Origin: CAWUKT01 sp963923035
GTDB lineage: Bacteria; Bacteroidota; Bacteroidia; J057; JADKCL01
Assembly: GCA_963923035.1 (NCBI GenBank)
Contig: CAWUKT010000001.1
Location: 248,001 to 312,000 of the forward strand
Direction of reading: 5' to 3'
Length of the DNA stretch: 64,000 nt
Position numbers and translations under genes: made by a program. The notes under the pieces are model-generated. The model was not told the DNA's origin. It saw nothing but the letters and a program-made list of their open reading frames with translations, and searched no databases. Of the stretch, positions 1-8,027 are shown in pieces. Every line of letters starts with the position of its first letter. Position 1 is the first letter of the stretch.

Positions 1-6
1 CACGGA

Positions 7-2043
7 CTATTTAAAGAGTTGGTCAAATACGTTGTCCTGGACGGATACGGGGTATCTTTCTTCCAATTCCTTCAGCCACTCCTTCTCCAGGTAGTTCTGG
101 TACTGGGTAATGGCTTCCGATTTGGCGTCTTCGAAAGACTTCTGACCGGCCGGCAACTTTTCCTTCAGTACGAAAATACGGAAGCGATTGTTGCTGTAGA
201 CGTTCACAGGAGAAATATAACCGGCAGATTCGCTGAACATGGGGTCGATCAGCTGGGATTTGCCGCGCTCGTAGCTCTGCTGGCGCACGGTCAGGCGGAG
301 GGAAGAAACCTTGTTGATCTCGGAGGTGATTTCCTCTTCGGAGCGACCGGCCTTCAGCATGCCTTCCACTTCGTCGATCACATCGCGGTTGTCGGTGATG
401 TACTCATCTACCACCACGCGCTCTCCAGCCGTGAACTGGTCCTTGTTGGAGTCGTAGTAGGCTTGCAGGCCCGTGGTGTCTTCGACTGCCTTCCGCCAGA
501 CCTTCTCTTCGGTCAGGGTGAAGAGGAGAATGCCGTCGCGGTATTCCTTCAGGAGTTCGCGGTACTCGCGGTACTTCTTGGGGAGTTGCTTTTCTTCGAA
601 TGCCAGTACTTCCTTCTCGATGAACTTGTCGGCGAAGTTGTTGGTGGCGAGTTCGACGGTGGCGCCATTGAGGCCCTTGCGGGTGGCGACATAGTCGTCG
701 ACAAAGTCTTTGATGGTTCCGGTCGTCATGTTATCGCCGCTGCCAATCGTGTAGATGGGGAGGGGATAGAGAGGACCGGCGGTGGAGTCGTTCGGACGCC
801 AGAAGCCTTTCAGGTACATGCCATCCTGGCCTTCGTCGATGATGTACTGGGCAAATTTGGCCAGGTTCTCATCGTTGCGCTGGAAATTATTGTCGCGCTT
901 GATCCGGTCGATGAGGCGGGATTTGCTCAGGGTCGAACGGGGATCGCGGGCGATGCGGCTTTTGATTTCAGGCTCGGCCTCTTCAAAGGTCTTGCGCTTT
1001 TCGATCTCGGTGACCTTCATGATGTGGAAGCCAAAGGCCGTCTGGAAGGGTTCGGAGATTTCTCCTTCGCCCAATTGACGCTTGACGTTTTCCATTTCGG
1101 GGATCAAACGGCCATTGCCGAGGTCGCCGCCGCGTTCGTTGGTATTCGGGTCGTCGCTGAACTTGCGGACCATTTCCCGCCAATCAGCGCCGTTTTTGAG
1201 TTCTTTGTGCAGCTCGTCGATGCGGGCCTTGGCTTCTGCTTCGGTCTTGGCGCTGTACTGCGCTCCGACCCGCACGATGAGGTGGGCAGAGGTCTTCTTG
1301 CCCGGGTTTTCCATCTTGTCCTTCACCTTGATCAGGTGGTAGCCGAAGCTGGTGCGGACCGGCTGGGAAACTTCCCCCTTGGGGGTGTTGTAAGCGCCGC
1401 TTTCGAAGGGGTAAACCATGTCGAAGACGCTAAAGTAGCCGAGGTCACCGGCATTGGACTTGGCGCTGGGATCTTCAGAATTGCGCTTGGCAATGTCGTT
1501 GAAGTCCTGGCCGCCGCTCACGATGGAATCGCGGAGGTTGGTAATCTTGTTGAAGGCCTTGAGGCTGTCGGCGGGGGAGGCGTCGGGGCCGACCATGACC
1601 AGGATATGGGAGGCGGAGACGACCATGTTGCCGCGGTCGTAGGCTTCCTGAATCAATTCCTTTTGGACATTCTTGTCCACAAGGTAAGGCTGGGCCAGCT
1701 GCTTCCGGTAGCCATTGAATTCGGTCTTGAACGACTCGGTTTCGTGGAGACCATTGGCTTCGGCTTCGAGGACCTTGCGCTTAAAATTGATGTACAGGTC
1801 GAGGTATTCCTGGAACTGCTCGGGGGTATGGGCTTTGGCCTCATCCCAGCCGCCATTGTTCTTTTGGTAGACGTATTCAAACTCTCCTTTGTAGACGGTG
1901 TCGGTCCCGGGGAATATCAACAGGGCCGGTCCATCGTCCTCCATGGTGGTAGTGGCGGTGGCAACTTCTTTGGGCTTGCAGCTACTGAGCCCAATCAACA
2001 AAGCAATCACAAGTGAGAACAGCGAAAATCCAGCTTTATTCAT
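7..2043 (-). CDS. SurA-like peptidyl-prolyl isomerase lipoprotein
   Basis: Predicted periplasmic folding factor of about 678 residues. The N-terminus is a lipoprotein signal (LSSC at about residue 20-23). Two parvulin (PpiC rotamase) domains follow, at roughly residues 130-240 and 245-350. Both keep the family pattern: SASHILV in the first and SAHLIV in the second, then GDLG and FGxHxxKV. A long helical region ends in a further rotamase-like segment. Parvulins isomerise X-Pro bonds, and SurA-type proteins chaperone outer-membrane proteins; that role is inferred from architecture. The frame is open upstream to 2277, but the ATG at 2043 is chosen because the signal peptide starts there and a TAACTTTG promoter element lies 31 bp upstream. 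The gene is divergent from the crp/fnr gene, with repeat array A between them. Confidence 0.9.
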   Translation of the reverse strand: MNKAGFSLFSLVIALLIGLSSCKPKEVATATTTMEDDGPALLIFPGTDTVYKGEFEYVYQKNNGGWDEAKAHTPEQFQEYLDLYINFKRKVLEAEANGLHETESFKTEFNGYRKQLAQPYLVDKNVQKELIQEAYDRGNMVVSASHILVMVGPDASPADSLKAFNKITNLRDSIVSGGQDFNDIAKRNSEDPSAKSNAGDLGYFSVFDMVYPFESGAYNTPKGEVSQPVRTSFGYHLIKVKDKMENPGKKTSAHLIVRVGAQYSAKTEAEAKARIDELHKELKNGADWREMVRKFSDDPNTNERGGDLGNGRLIPEMENVKRQLGEGEISEPFQTAFGFHIMKVTEIEKRKTFEEAEPEIKSRIARDPRSTLSKSRLIDRIKRDNNFQRNDENLAKFAQYIIDEGQDGMYLKGFWRPNDSTAGPLYPLPIYTIGSGDNMTTGTIKDFVDDYVATRKGLNGATVELATNNFADKFIEKEVLAFEEKQLPKKYREYRELLKEYRDGILLFTLTEEKVWRKAVEDTTGLQAYYDSNKDQFTAGERVVVDEYITDNRDVIDEVEGMLKAGRSEEEITSEINKVSSLRLTVRQQSYERGKSQLIDPMFSESAGYISPVNVYSNNRFRIFVLKEKLPAGQKSFEDAKSEAITQYQNYLEKEWLKELEERYPVSVQDNVFDQLFK

Positions 2044-2073
2044 TTCGATCCGTTTCAATTTTAATTTGACGGG

Positions 2074-2081
2074 CAAAGTTA
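2074..2081 (-). promoter_or_regulatory. Bacteroidota -7 element TAACTTTG
   Basis: The minus strand reads TAACTTTG, an exact match to the Bacteroidota -7 consensus TAnnTTTG, ending 31 bp upstream of the ATG of the isomerase gene. No clear -33 TTG was found, so this is a motif match rather than a proven promoter. Confidence 0.5.
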
Positions 2082-2291
2082 ATGAAACTGGTGGAAAAAT
2101 GATAAAAAAGCGGCTTTTCAGTCTGGATCGCAGCGAACTGAGGGATTGAGGGACAACGGTTTGGGAGGAGAAGGGGGGAAATGGCCGGGAAAATGGACTT
2201 TTTGAGCGGGGGAAACATCGGTGCAACCCTCCCCAACTGAACCTTTTTTGACCGGTTCGGGGGAATATTTCCGTCACTCCTTCACAATTCC

Positions 2292-2585
2292 GCCTCCCAA
2301 CTCCATTCTCCTACCTTCCAGCTCCACTCCCCCACCTCAAGCCTCGGCTGGCCTGCCTCCGAGCTCGGCCCGCCCACCTCCGACCTCGGCTGGCCCGGCT
2401 TCGAGGTCGGGGAGTCCACTTCTTGGGTCCGCTTCCCCGCCTTCGAGGTGGAGGCCCCGACCTTTGAGGTGGAATGGCCGAGCTCGGAGGCAGGCCAGCC
2501 GAGCTGGAAGGCAGGCCCCCCTACCTATCAGGCGGGAGGGCCCACCTCAGAGGCAGAAGAGTCCGCCTCGGAGGTACCCCTTTGG
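2292..2585. repeat. 21-bp tandem array A, 14 GC-rich units
   Basis: Fourteen consecutive units of exactly 21 bp with no gap. The first is GCCTCCCAACTCCATTCTCC plus T; the approximate consensus is RCCTCNGAGSTCGGCNNGCC plus C. Unit position 4 is T in 14/14 units, position 3 is C in 13/14 and position 20 is C in 13/14, while the middle and positions 13-18 vary. Several units contain self-complementary cores, such as CCGAGCTCGG in unit 4. The array lies between the divergent isomerase and crp/fnr genes. It can be read as heptapeptide repeats in open frames, but nothing supports translation. Function unknown. Confidence 0.85.
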
Positions 2586-2731
2586 GCCGCAAACCCGGTC
2601 GCCATTGCATTGGGACAGGAAGCGCAAGGGCCCGATGCGCCCATTCGCCGGTGGCAGCGATATTTTTTCCCGAACCCATTCCCCTTTTTTCTCCCCATTG
2701 CCGCTTACCGATATAATGCCTAAACTGAGCC

Positions 2732-3286
2732 ATGACCCTGAAACTTTCCCAGGCCTATCTCTTCGAACACCCCGACCTGTTGGTGGACCTGCAACAGTTT
2801 ATGGAGCCGCTCCATTTTCCCAAGCACCACCTCCTCCACCACGAACATACCGTCTGCCACCACGCCTTTTTCATCGAGAAGGGCGGCGTTCGGGTCTTTC
2901 ACCACAAGGAAGGGAAGGACATCACCTCGCATTTTGCCTTTGAGATGGAGTCGGTCACGGCGGTGGACAGCATGTTGCGGGGGGACAAAAGCATGTACAA
3001 TATTGAGCTGCTGGAGGAAAGTTGGCTCCACGCGGTGACCTACGAGGACATGGAGAAGTTTTTTCAAATGAGCATCCGGCACGAACGGCTGGGGAGACTC
3101 TTCATGCAGGAAGCCTACGTGGAATTGGTGGAGCGGATCGAGGACATCCAGTTCCATTCGGCCCAGGAGCGCTACGATGCCCTGCTCAAAAAACGGCCCT
3201 ACCTCCTCCAGCGCGTGCCCCTGAAGCACATCTCGTCTTATCTGGGCATCACCCAGGAAACGCTCAGCCGAATTCGGGGCCAGTGA
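2732..3286 (+). CDS. Crp/Fnr family transcriptional regulator
   Basis: A 184-residue regulator with an N-terminal cyclic-nucleotide-binding-type beta barrel (residues about 15-120) and a short C-terminal winged HTH. The recognition helix reads TQETLSRIR and keeps the E-x-x-S-R arrangement that Fnr and Crp use to read TTGAT or TGTGA half-sites. There is no cysteine cluster at the N-terminus, so an Fnr-type iron-sulphur sensor is unlikely and the effector is unknown. An Fnr-like palindrome, TTGAC-N4-ATCAA, starts 9 bp after the stop codon and precedes the amidase gene, a plausible target. The protein ends almost directly after the recognition helix, as is common for Bacteroidota members of the family. 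Confidence 0.88.
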   Translation: MTLKLSQAYLFEHPDLLVDLQQFMEPLHFPKHHLLHHEHTVCHHAFFIEKGGVRVFHHKEGKDITSHFAFEMESVTAVDSMLRGDKSMYNIELLEESWLHAVTYEDMEKFFQMSIRHERLGRLFMQEAYVELVERIEDIQFHSAQERYDALLKKRPYLLQRVPLKHISSYLGITQETLSRIRGQ

Positions 3287-3294
3287 TTCCTTAT

Positions 3295-3308
3295 TTGACA
3301 TAGATCAA
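3295..3308. promoter_or_regulatory. Fnr-like palindrome TTGAC-ATAG-ATCAA
   Basis: One mismatch from the Fnr/Crp-type consensus TTGAT-N4-ATCAA. It lies between the crp/fnr gene and the amidase ATG at 3358, about 50 bp upstream of that start. The neighbouring regulator has the E-x-x-S-R recognition helix expected to bind such a site. The link is inferred. Confidence 0.5.
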
Positions 3309-3357
3309 ATGGATTCGGATGGTTTTTGCCCAGCTTTGGCGCAAACAACGCCCCGAC

Positions 3358-4821
3358 ATGAAACCCATCATCTTCTATTCCGCCCGCGACATCCGGGACC
3401 AAATCCGAAGCCAGGCCATCACCTGCGAAGAGGTCGCCCGGCAATTCCTCGCCCAGATCGAGCGCCACAACCCGACCATCAATGCCATCACCGACCTGCG
3501 CCCACCCGCTGAAATCCTCGCAGAGGCGAGGGAAAAGGATGCGGCCATCGCCCGGGGCGATGACCTGGGCCTGCTCCACGGCCTGCCGATGACCGTGAAG
3601 GACTCCTTCAATGTCCGGGGACTGATCACTTCGAATGGATTCCCCCAATTCAAGAACCATGTGGCGACCGACGACGCCGAGCTGGTGACCCGCCTAAAAG
3701 CGGCGGGGGCCATCGTCATGGGCAAGACGAACCTGCCCCTGTTTGCCCTCGACTGGCAATCCACCAACTCCTGGTTCGGCCAGACCAACAATCCCTATAA
3801 CCTGAATCATGTCGTGGGAGGCAGCTCGGGCGGTTCTTCGGCGGCCCTGGCGGCGGGATTTACGCCCTTGGAGTTGGGGACGGATGCGGGGGGCTCGATC
3901 CGGGTGCCGGCCCACTTCTGTGGGATTTGCGGCCTGCGGACCACCGAGTCCGCGCTGCCGATGCGGGGAAACATGGTCTCCCCGAATGCGCTCCGGGTCG
4001 GCCGCTACCTGACCTGCAATGGCCCCATGGCCCGCAATGTGGACGACCTGCTCCTGATGATGGAAGTATTTGGCAGCACCCAACAATCCATTTCCGAGAA
4101 TCCCCCCGTCAACCTCCAGCAATACACCTATACCGCCGGGAATCCGCTGCGGATCGCCTATTCGGAGACCCTCGACGGGGTGGAGCTGGACGCTGAGTAC
4201 CGGGACATTTTCCGCCGCTTCCTCCAACGGCTCCATAATGTGACCGAATACTCGGTGCAAGAAGATCAACCACCCTTCGATGCGGGCAAATTGATCCATT
4301 TGTGGGGGAAGATCGTCGGATTCGACTTTGGGGTGGCCTTGAAAGGCTTGCCTTTGAAGGGCTTGATTGCGCAGCTGTTCATCCGCGGCAAATTCCGGAG
4401 CCGACAATGGGCACGGGGCTTGGGAGCGGGTGCCGGTGGCAGCAAACGGCGCTATGCCCGGGCATTGGAGGAAAAGGACAATGTCTCCGACCAGTTCTCG
4501 GCCTTCTTTCGGGACTATGATTTGTGGGTCACCCCCGTATCGGCAGACAAGGCCTTTCGGCACCAGAAGCCAAGGGTTCCCCTGAAGATCAACGGTCAGC
4601 AGGTGCCCTATGTGCGGGCCTTCACGCCCTACAACTTTGCCACGTCCATTCCGGGCCATCCCATTTTGGTGATTCCAATTGGGCGGACCCGGAGTGGCTT
4701 GCCGGTGGGCGTACAGCTCCACGCCCAGAAATGGAACGACCACCGCTTGTTGCAGATGGGGCAGGCATTGGAGCGGCTCACGGAAGGGTTCGTGGTGCCG
4801 GAGATGATGCGGGAAGAATGA
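3358..4821 (+). CDS. Amidase signature family hydrolase
   Basis: Predicted amide hydrolase of about 487 residues, full length for the amidase signature family. The Ser-cisSer-Lys triad is visible: Lys81 in TVKDS, the cis-serine in GGSSGGS near residue 156, and the nucleophile Ser180 in DAGGSIRVP. There is no signal peptide, so it should be cytoplasmic. The substrate cannot be read from sequence; the C-terminal half resembles the fatty-acid-amide-hydrolase/6-aminohexanoate-type branch rather than GatA, and no gatB or gatC lies nearby. The frame is open upstream to 3319, but the ATG at 3358 begins the conserved region and leaves the Fnr-like box in the leader. Confidence 0.88.
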   Translation: MKPIIFYSARDIRDQIRSQAITCEEVARQFLAQIERHNPTINAITDLRPPAEILAEAREKDAAIARGDDLGLLHGLPMTVKDSFNVRGLITSNGFPQFKNHVATDDAELVTRLKAAGAIVMGKTNLPLFALDWQSTNSWFGQTNNPYNLNHVVGGSSGGSSAALAAGFTPLELGTDAGGSIRVPAHFCGICGLRTTESALPMRGNMVSPNALRVGRYLTCNGPMARNVDDLLLMMEVFGSTQQSISENPPVNLQQYTYTAGNPLRIAYSETLDGVELDAEYRDIFRRFLQRLHNVTEYSVQEDQPPFDAGKLIHLWGKIVGFDFGVALKGLPLKGLIAQLFIRGKFRSRQWARGLGAGAGGSKRRYARALEEKDNVSDQFSAFFRDYDLWVTPVSADKAFRHQKPRVPLKINGQQVPYVRAFTPYNFATSIPGHPILVIPIGRTRSGLPVGVQLHAQKWNDHRLLQMGQALERLTEGFVVPEMMREE

Positions 4822-4972
4822 GGGAAAATGCGGGCGCGCGGGCCTCGTTGGTGGAGGGGGCGGGGAAAAGGCAATGGAAAAATGAGGGGGAGCAATGAGT
4901 TTGCCGTCCGCTAGGACATGCGTGAGTTTCCCGCGGGGCCGCAGGAGCAATCAACCAAACCAGTACAGGGAA

Positions 4973-5380
4973 TCAAAGGTATTTTGTGAATCGATAGGTG
5001 TAGAATTTTTCTTCCTGGATAACTTCGATCTTGTCCATGATCTTGTTGATGAGTTGGATGCCGAGACCGCCCCGTTTTCGTTTTCGAATGATCTCCTGAA
5101 GGTCCTGGGGCTGGTACTTGTTGATGGGGAAGGCACTGCCTTCATCGGTCAACTCGATGCGCAACTCGTTGTGGTCGCGGTAAATGCAAATGCGGAGGCT
5201 CGCCTTGCCGTCTTCGGCGTGTTGGTGGATGATGCTGTTCGCACAGGCCTCATCGACCGCCAGGACAACCTGGTAACTGGTCGTCTCTGCCACCTCCATA
5301 TTGCGCAGCTGTTGCTGGACGAACTCCCGAATCTTGGGAAGGCTCGTCTTCGAACACACGGCTATGTAATCTGATTTCAT
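4973..5380 (-). CDS. Anti-sigma factor kinase, RsbW/SpoIIAB-like
   Basis: A 135-residue GHKL ATPase domain protein. The N-box (VDEACANSI), G1 box (TDEGSAF) and G2 glycine segment (RGGLGI) are present in order. In partner-switching systems such a kinase either binds a sigma factor or phosphorylates its STAS antagonist. It is last of three genes on this strand: PP2C phosphatase, STAS protein, kinase. Its ATG overlaps the STAS stop codon by four bases (ATGA), implying translational coupling. No sigma factor gene is adjacent, so the controlled target is unknown and may not be a sigma factor. Confidence 0.9.
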   Translation of the reverse strand: MKSDYIAVCSKTSLPKIREFVQQQLRNMEVAETTSYQVVLAVDEACANSIIHQHAEDGKASLRICIYRDHNELRIELTDEGSAFPINKYQPQDLQEIIRKRKRGGLGIQLINKIMDKIEVIQEEKFYTYRFTKYL

Positions 5381-5712
5381 GTGAACTCCGTGGCTACTTG
5401 CGCGCGGTCAGGAACAATGGTCATCAAGGCTTCCAGTCCCAGCAATTTGAAGACCTGGAAGACCTTGTCGGACATATTGGAAAACACGAATTGGCCTCCC
5501 GCCTCCTTCAGCTCGTCCATGTGGGAAATGAAGACGCCCAGCCCGGCGCTGGAGATGTATTCGAGTCCCGAACAATCGACATGGATATTGAGCTGACCCT
5601 CGTCAATCTGGCCCTGGATGCTCTCATCCATGATGATGGAGGAGTTGGCATCGAGGTCGCCCTGCGGAAGCAGAGTTACATAACCTTCGTGCTGAGTTTC
5701 CTTGATTTCCAT
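5377..5712 (-). CDS. STAS domain anti-sigma factor antagonist
   Basis: A 111-residue single STAS domain, the usual length for SpoIIAA/RsbV proteins. The loop containing the phosphorylatable serine is intact (YISSAGLGVF, about residues 52-61). In the known cycle the neighbouring kinase phosphorylates this serine and the PP2C phosphatase removes the phosphate; only the unphosphorylated form captures the kinase. It sits 38 bp downstream of the phosphatase gene and overlaps the kinase gene by 4 bp, so the three are probably one operon. Confidence 0.92.
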   Translation of the reverse strand: MEIKETQHEGYVTLLPQGDLDANSSIIMDESIQGQIDEGQLNIHVDCSGLEYISSAGLGVFISHMDELKEAGGQFVFSNMSDKVFQVFKLLGLEALMTIVPDRAQVATEFT

Positions 5713-5750
5713 CGTTACTTATTTACGTTTATTCTCTGATATTGTTTACG

Positions 5751-7883
5751 TCACAAAAATTTGACAACCAAGATGCTATAATCGTCGTCGATATCCCCTC
5801 CCGTGAAGGCTTTCGCCTGCTGGACAAGGGTTTCCGCGATCACCTGGCTGTCGCGCTGACGGAGCCGGAAGACGATTTCCTTCAACCGATCCATCCCAAA
5901 CTCATCCCGCTCCTCGTTGTGCGCCTCGATGATGCCGTCCGTATAGAGGATCAGCAAATCTCCCGGGTGGTACGAGAAGCGTTCGGGCTCCGGGAGGAAA
6001 TTGGCGTAGCCTTCATTCCGCACGATGGCGAGGCCGGGGCCACCTCCATCGAGGGCGAGCAGTTCATCCTTGGTTGAATCGTAATACAAGGTCTCACAGT
6101 GCCCGGCCCGCATCAATTCGATCTCCTTCCGGTCCGTATGGATATGCACATACGAGAGCGTCATGAAAGAGTTTTTGCGGAGGCAATTGGACAGCGCCAT
6201 GTTCGTGTTCAGGACGAATTCCCGCACGCCCATGTCCAGTTGGGTCAGGGCTTGGAAAATCCCCTTCGTCTCCGCCATATAGAACGCAGCCGTTGTTCCT
6301 TTTCCCGACACATCCCCTACCGCAATCTTATAGGTCGGTCCTTTCTGGATGACATCGTAGAAATCTCCCCCGATCTCGTCCACTTCCTGGCTCCGCACGG
6401 TGATTTCGATCTGCTCGTCTCCGGGCAGGGTCTGCGGCAGAATGTCTTTCTGGAAGCGTTTGGCGATTTTCAGCTGCTCCTTGTAGATCTCGAGGTCGAT
6501 GCTTTGCGCTACCAATTCCGCATTTTGGATGGAAATGCCGGATTGTTCGGTCAGCGAGACCAGCGACAAGATGGTCTCCTCTTCAAAGGAGTTCGAGAGC
6601 TCGTTGACGAGGAAGACGACGCCGACGGGATGTTTCGTGGTGAGGATGGGCAGGGCCAGGAGCGAGCGGAGCCGGGTTTTCGCGTAGCGGAAATTCTTGT
6701 GCTTCCGCAGGTTGCGGATGTGGATATGGCGGCCCTGTTCGATCACCTCCAGGGTCAGATCCTGGCGGCTTTTCAGGTACTCAATTTCTTCCCGGCTGAC
6801 ATTTTTCGAATAGGACAAGCGCCCTTCTTCCAGCTTTCCTTCGGGAAAGGTCTGGATCCAGCCCCCGGTGGCATTGCTCGTCAACAAACTCGCATCCAAC
6901 AAGGTCCGCAGGATTTCCTCCGTCTCCAGGTTCGATTGGATGGACTGGTTGATCCGTTGAATCGTGGCCAGTTCGATGTTCCGTTGCTCAAAAACACTCG
7001 AGGTCTGGAGGTTGAAAATGAGGACCAAACCGGACAAGAGGGCGTAAATGAGGGGAAAGAGGAAGAGCTGGGCAAACAACAGGTATTTTCCCGACAACAA
7101 CATCTCCAACCCGTTGGCATCCGGATCGGTCACTTCGTAGGCGAGCCCGTCGTGGGGGAACTGCATGAAAAACGCGACGAAGAGGATGATGAGGATGAAC
7201 AGCAAAAAGAGGGACCGGAGCTTCTGATTGAAGTTCAGGTAGGCGGACCAATTGACATTCACCGACAAAATCAACGACGCAATGACGAAGGTGGGCAACA
7301 AAATGGTCGTCACCAGTTCGGACACCGGCGTTCCCATGAAGGCAAAATCGGTGGTGACGGTCCCTTGCATGCCCAGGAACATCCGCAACAATCCTACCAA
7401 AAACGTCCCCTGCAAGATATTCCACAGGAAGACCTTGCGTTTGTTTTTCTGGTAGAGGATGAGCTTCCGGAAAATGAACATGGTGGACAGCGAGAAAATG
7501 AGCACCGCATAGAGCTTGACGGACATGCTCAGTGCCTTGATCTGCGGGTACGCGCTCATCTCGACGGTATAGTCCTCGATGATCGTAAACAGGAACACCA
7601 GGGCAATCCCCGTGATGCCAATCACCAATAGTTTCCACAACAAATCGATCACGTCCCACTTCTCGATGCGCTTGATGAGCTGGAAGACGAGGAAATAATT
7701 GGTGACGATGAAGGCGGCGTAGAGACCGGAGCGGACCGGTTCGGTGAGAATTTCCGGGTAGACAACAAAGCCATTGGTGAGGTAGGTGACCCAATAGATG
7801 ATGTTGATCACCAGCACGGGAATCCAGGAGGAAATCCCGAGGAGAAAGAGGAGGCTGTATTTGCTGACAACGCGGAAGTTCAA
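5751..7883 (-). CDS. Membrane PP2C/SpoIIE phosphatase with GAF domain
   Basis: A 710-residue RsbU-type phosphatase. The first 290 residues contain about seven to eight hydrophobic segments, so the protein is an integral membrane sensor. A GAF domain follows (about 320-470), then a helical linker and a C-terminal PP2C/SpoIIE domain (about 495-710) with the metal-binding EIGGDFYD and GDVSGKG motifs and a late DDYSILVV. It should dephosphorylate the STAS protein encoded just downstream in response to a signal sensed by the membrane or GAF part. The start codon is TTG: the frame has no ATG between the upstream in-frame stop and the first membrane segment. Confidence 0.9.
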   Translation of the reverse strand: MNFRVVSKYSLLFLLGISSWIPVLVINIIYWVTYLTNGFVVYPEILTEPVRSGLYAAFIVTNYFLVFQLIKRIEKWDVIDLLWKLLVIGITGIALVFLFTIIEDYTVEMSAYPQIKALSMSVKLYAVLIFSLSTMFIFRKLILYQKNKRKVFLWNILQGTFLVGLLRMFLGMQGTVTTDFAFMGTPVSELVTTILLPTFVIASLILSVNVNWSAYLNFNQKLRSLFLLFILIILFVAFFMQFPHDGLAYEVTDPDANGLEMLLSGKYLLFAQLFLFPLIYALLSGLVLIFNLQTSSVFEQRNIELATIQRINQSIQSNLETEEILRTLLDASLLTSNATGGWIQTFPEGKLEEGRLSYSKNVSREEIEYLKSRQDLTLEVIEQGRHIHIRNLRKHKNFRYAKTRLRSLLALPILTTKHPVGVVFLVNELSNSFEEETILSLVSLTEQSGISIQNAELVAQSIDLEIYKEQLKIAKRFQKDILPQTLPGDEQIEITVRSQEVDEIGGDFYDVIQKGPTYKIAVGDVSGKGTTAAFYMAETKGIFQALTQLDMGVREFVLNTNMALSNCLRKNSFMTLSYVHIHTDRKEIELMRAGHCETLYYDSTKDELLALDGGGPGLAIVRNEGYANFLPEPERFSYHPGDLLILYTDGIIEAHNEERDEFGMDRLKEIVFRLRQRDSQVIAETLVQQAKAFTGGDIDDDYSILVVKFL

Positions 7884-7964
7884 AATGAGTAGCCAATGGT
7901 GTTAGTAGCAATATTACTAAACTCTGGTGGACAACAAAATATTGGGGGGAGGCCGAGTGATTTC

Positions 7965-8005
7965 AAAAAATAAAAAACCCCGAAAGCCGGTCACCCGGCT
8001 TTCGG
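7965..8005 (-). terminator. Rho-independent terminator
   Basis: An 11-bp perfect stem (CCGAAAGCCGG / CCGGCTTTCGG at 7980-8005, loop TCAC) is followed on the minus strand by a T-rich run covering 7965-7977. It lies 22 bp beyond the stop of the FG-GAP gene. Confidence 0.88.
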
Positions 8006-8027
8006 AGTTCAACCCGCTTCCAGCCCC

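Larger units (their letters stand above)
2044..2731. other. Intergenic region between divergent genes
   Basis: No gene is supported in these 688 bases. The stretch holds the isomerase promoter element, a purine-rich segment near 2150-2220, the 14-unit array A, and about 145 bp of leader before the crp/fnr start. Frames stay open across the array because it is GC-rich and stop-poor, not because of recognisable protein content. Confidence 0.7.

Noticed and set aside
19..2016. A 665-codon plus-strand open frame opposite the isomerase gene
   Set aside because: It is a low-complexity Val/Leu/Gly-rich shadow of the GC-rich isomerase gene, without domains; the minus-strand product has clear parvulin motifs.
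2448..2723. Array A as a coding heptapeptide-repeat protein
   Set aside because: The frame has no signal, promoter-proximal start or known family, several frames are open at once because the array is stop-poor, and array C with the same period cannot be coding.
6099..7631. A 510-codon plus-strand open frame opposite the PP2C gene
   Set aside because: It is rich in His/Gln/Arg and has no recognisable motif; the minus-strand phosphatase covers it fully.
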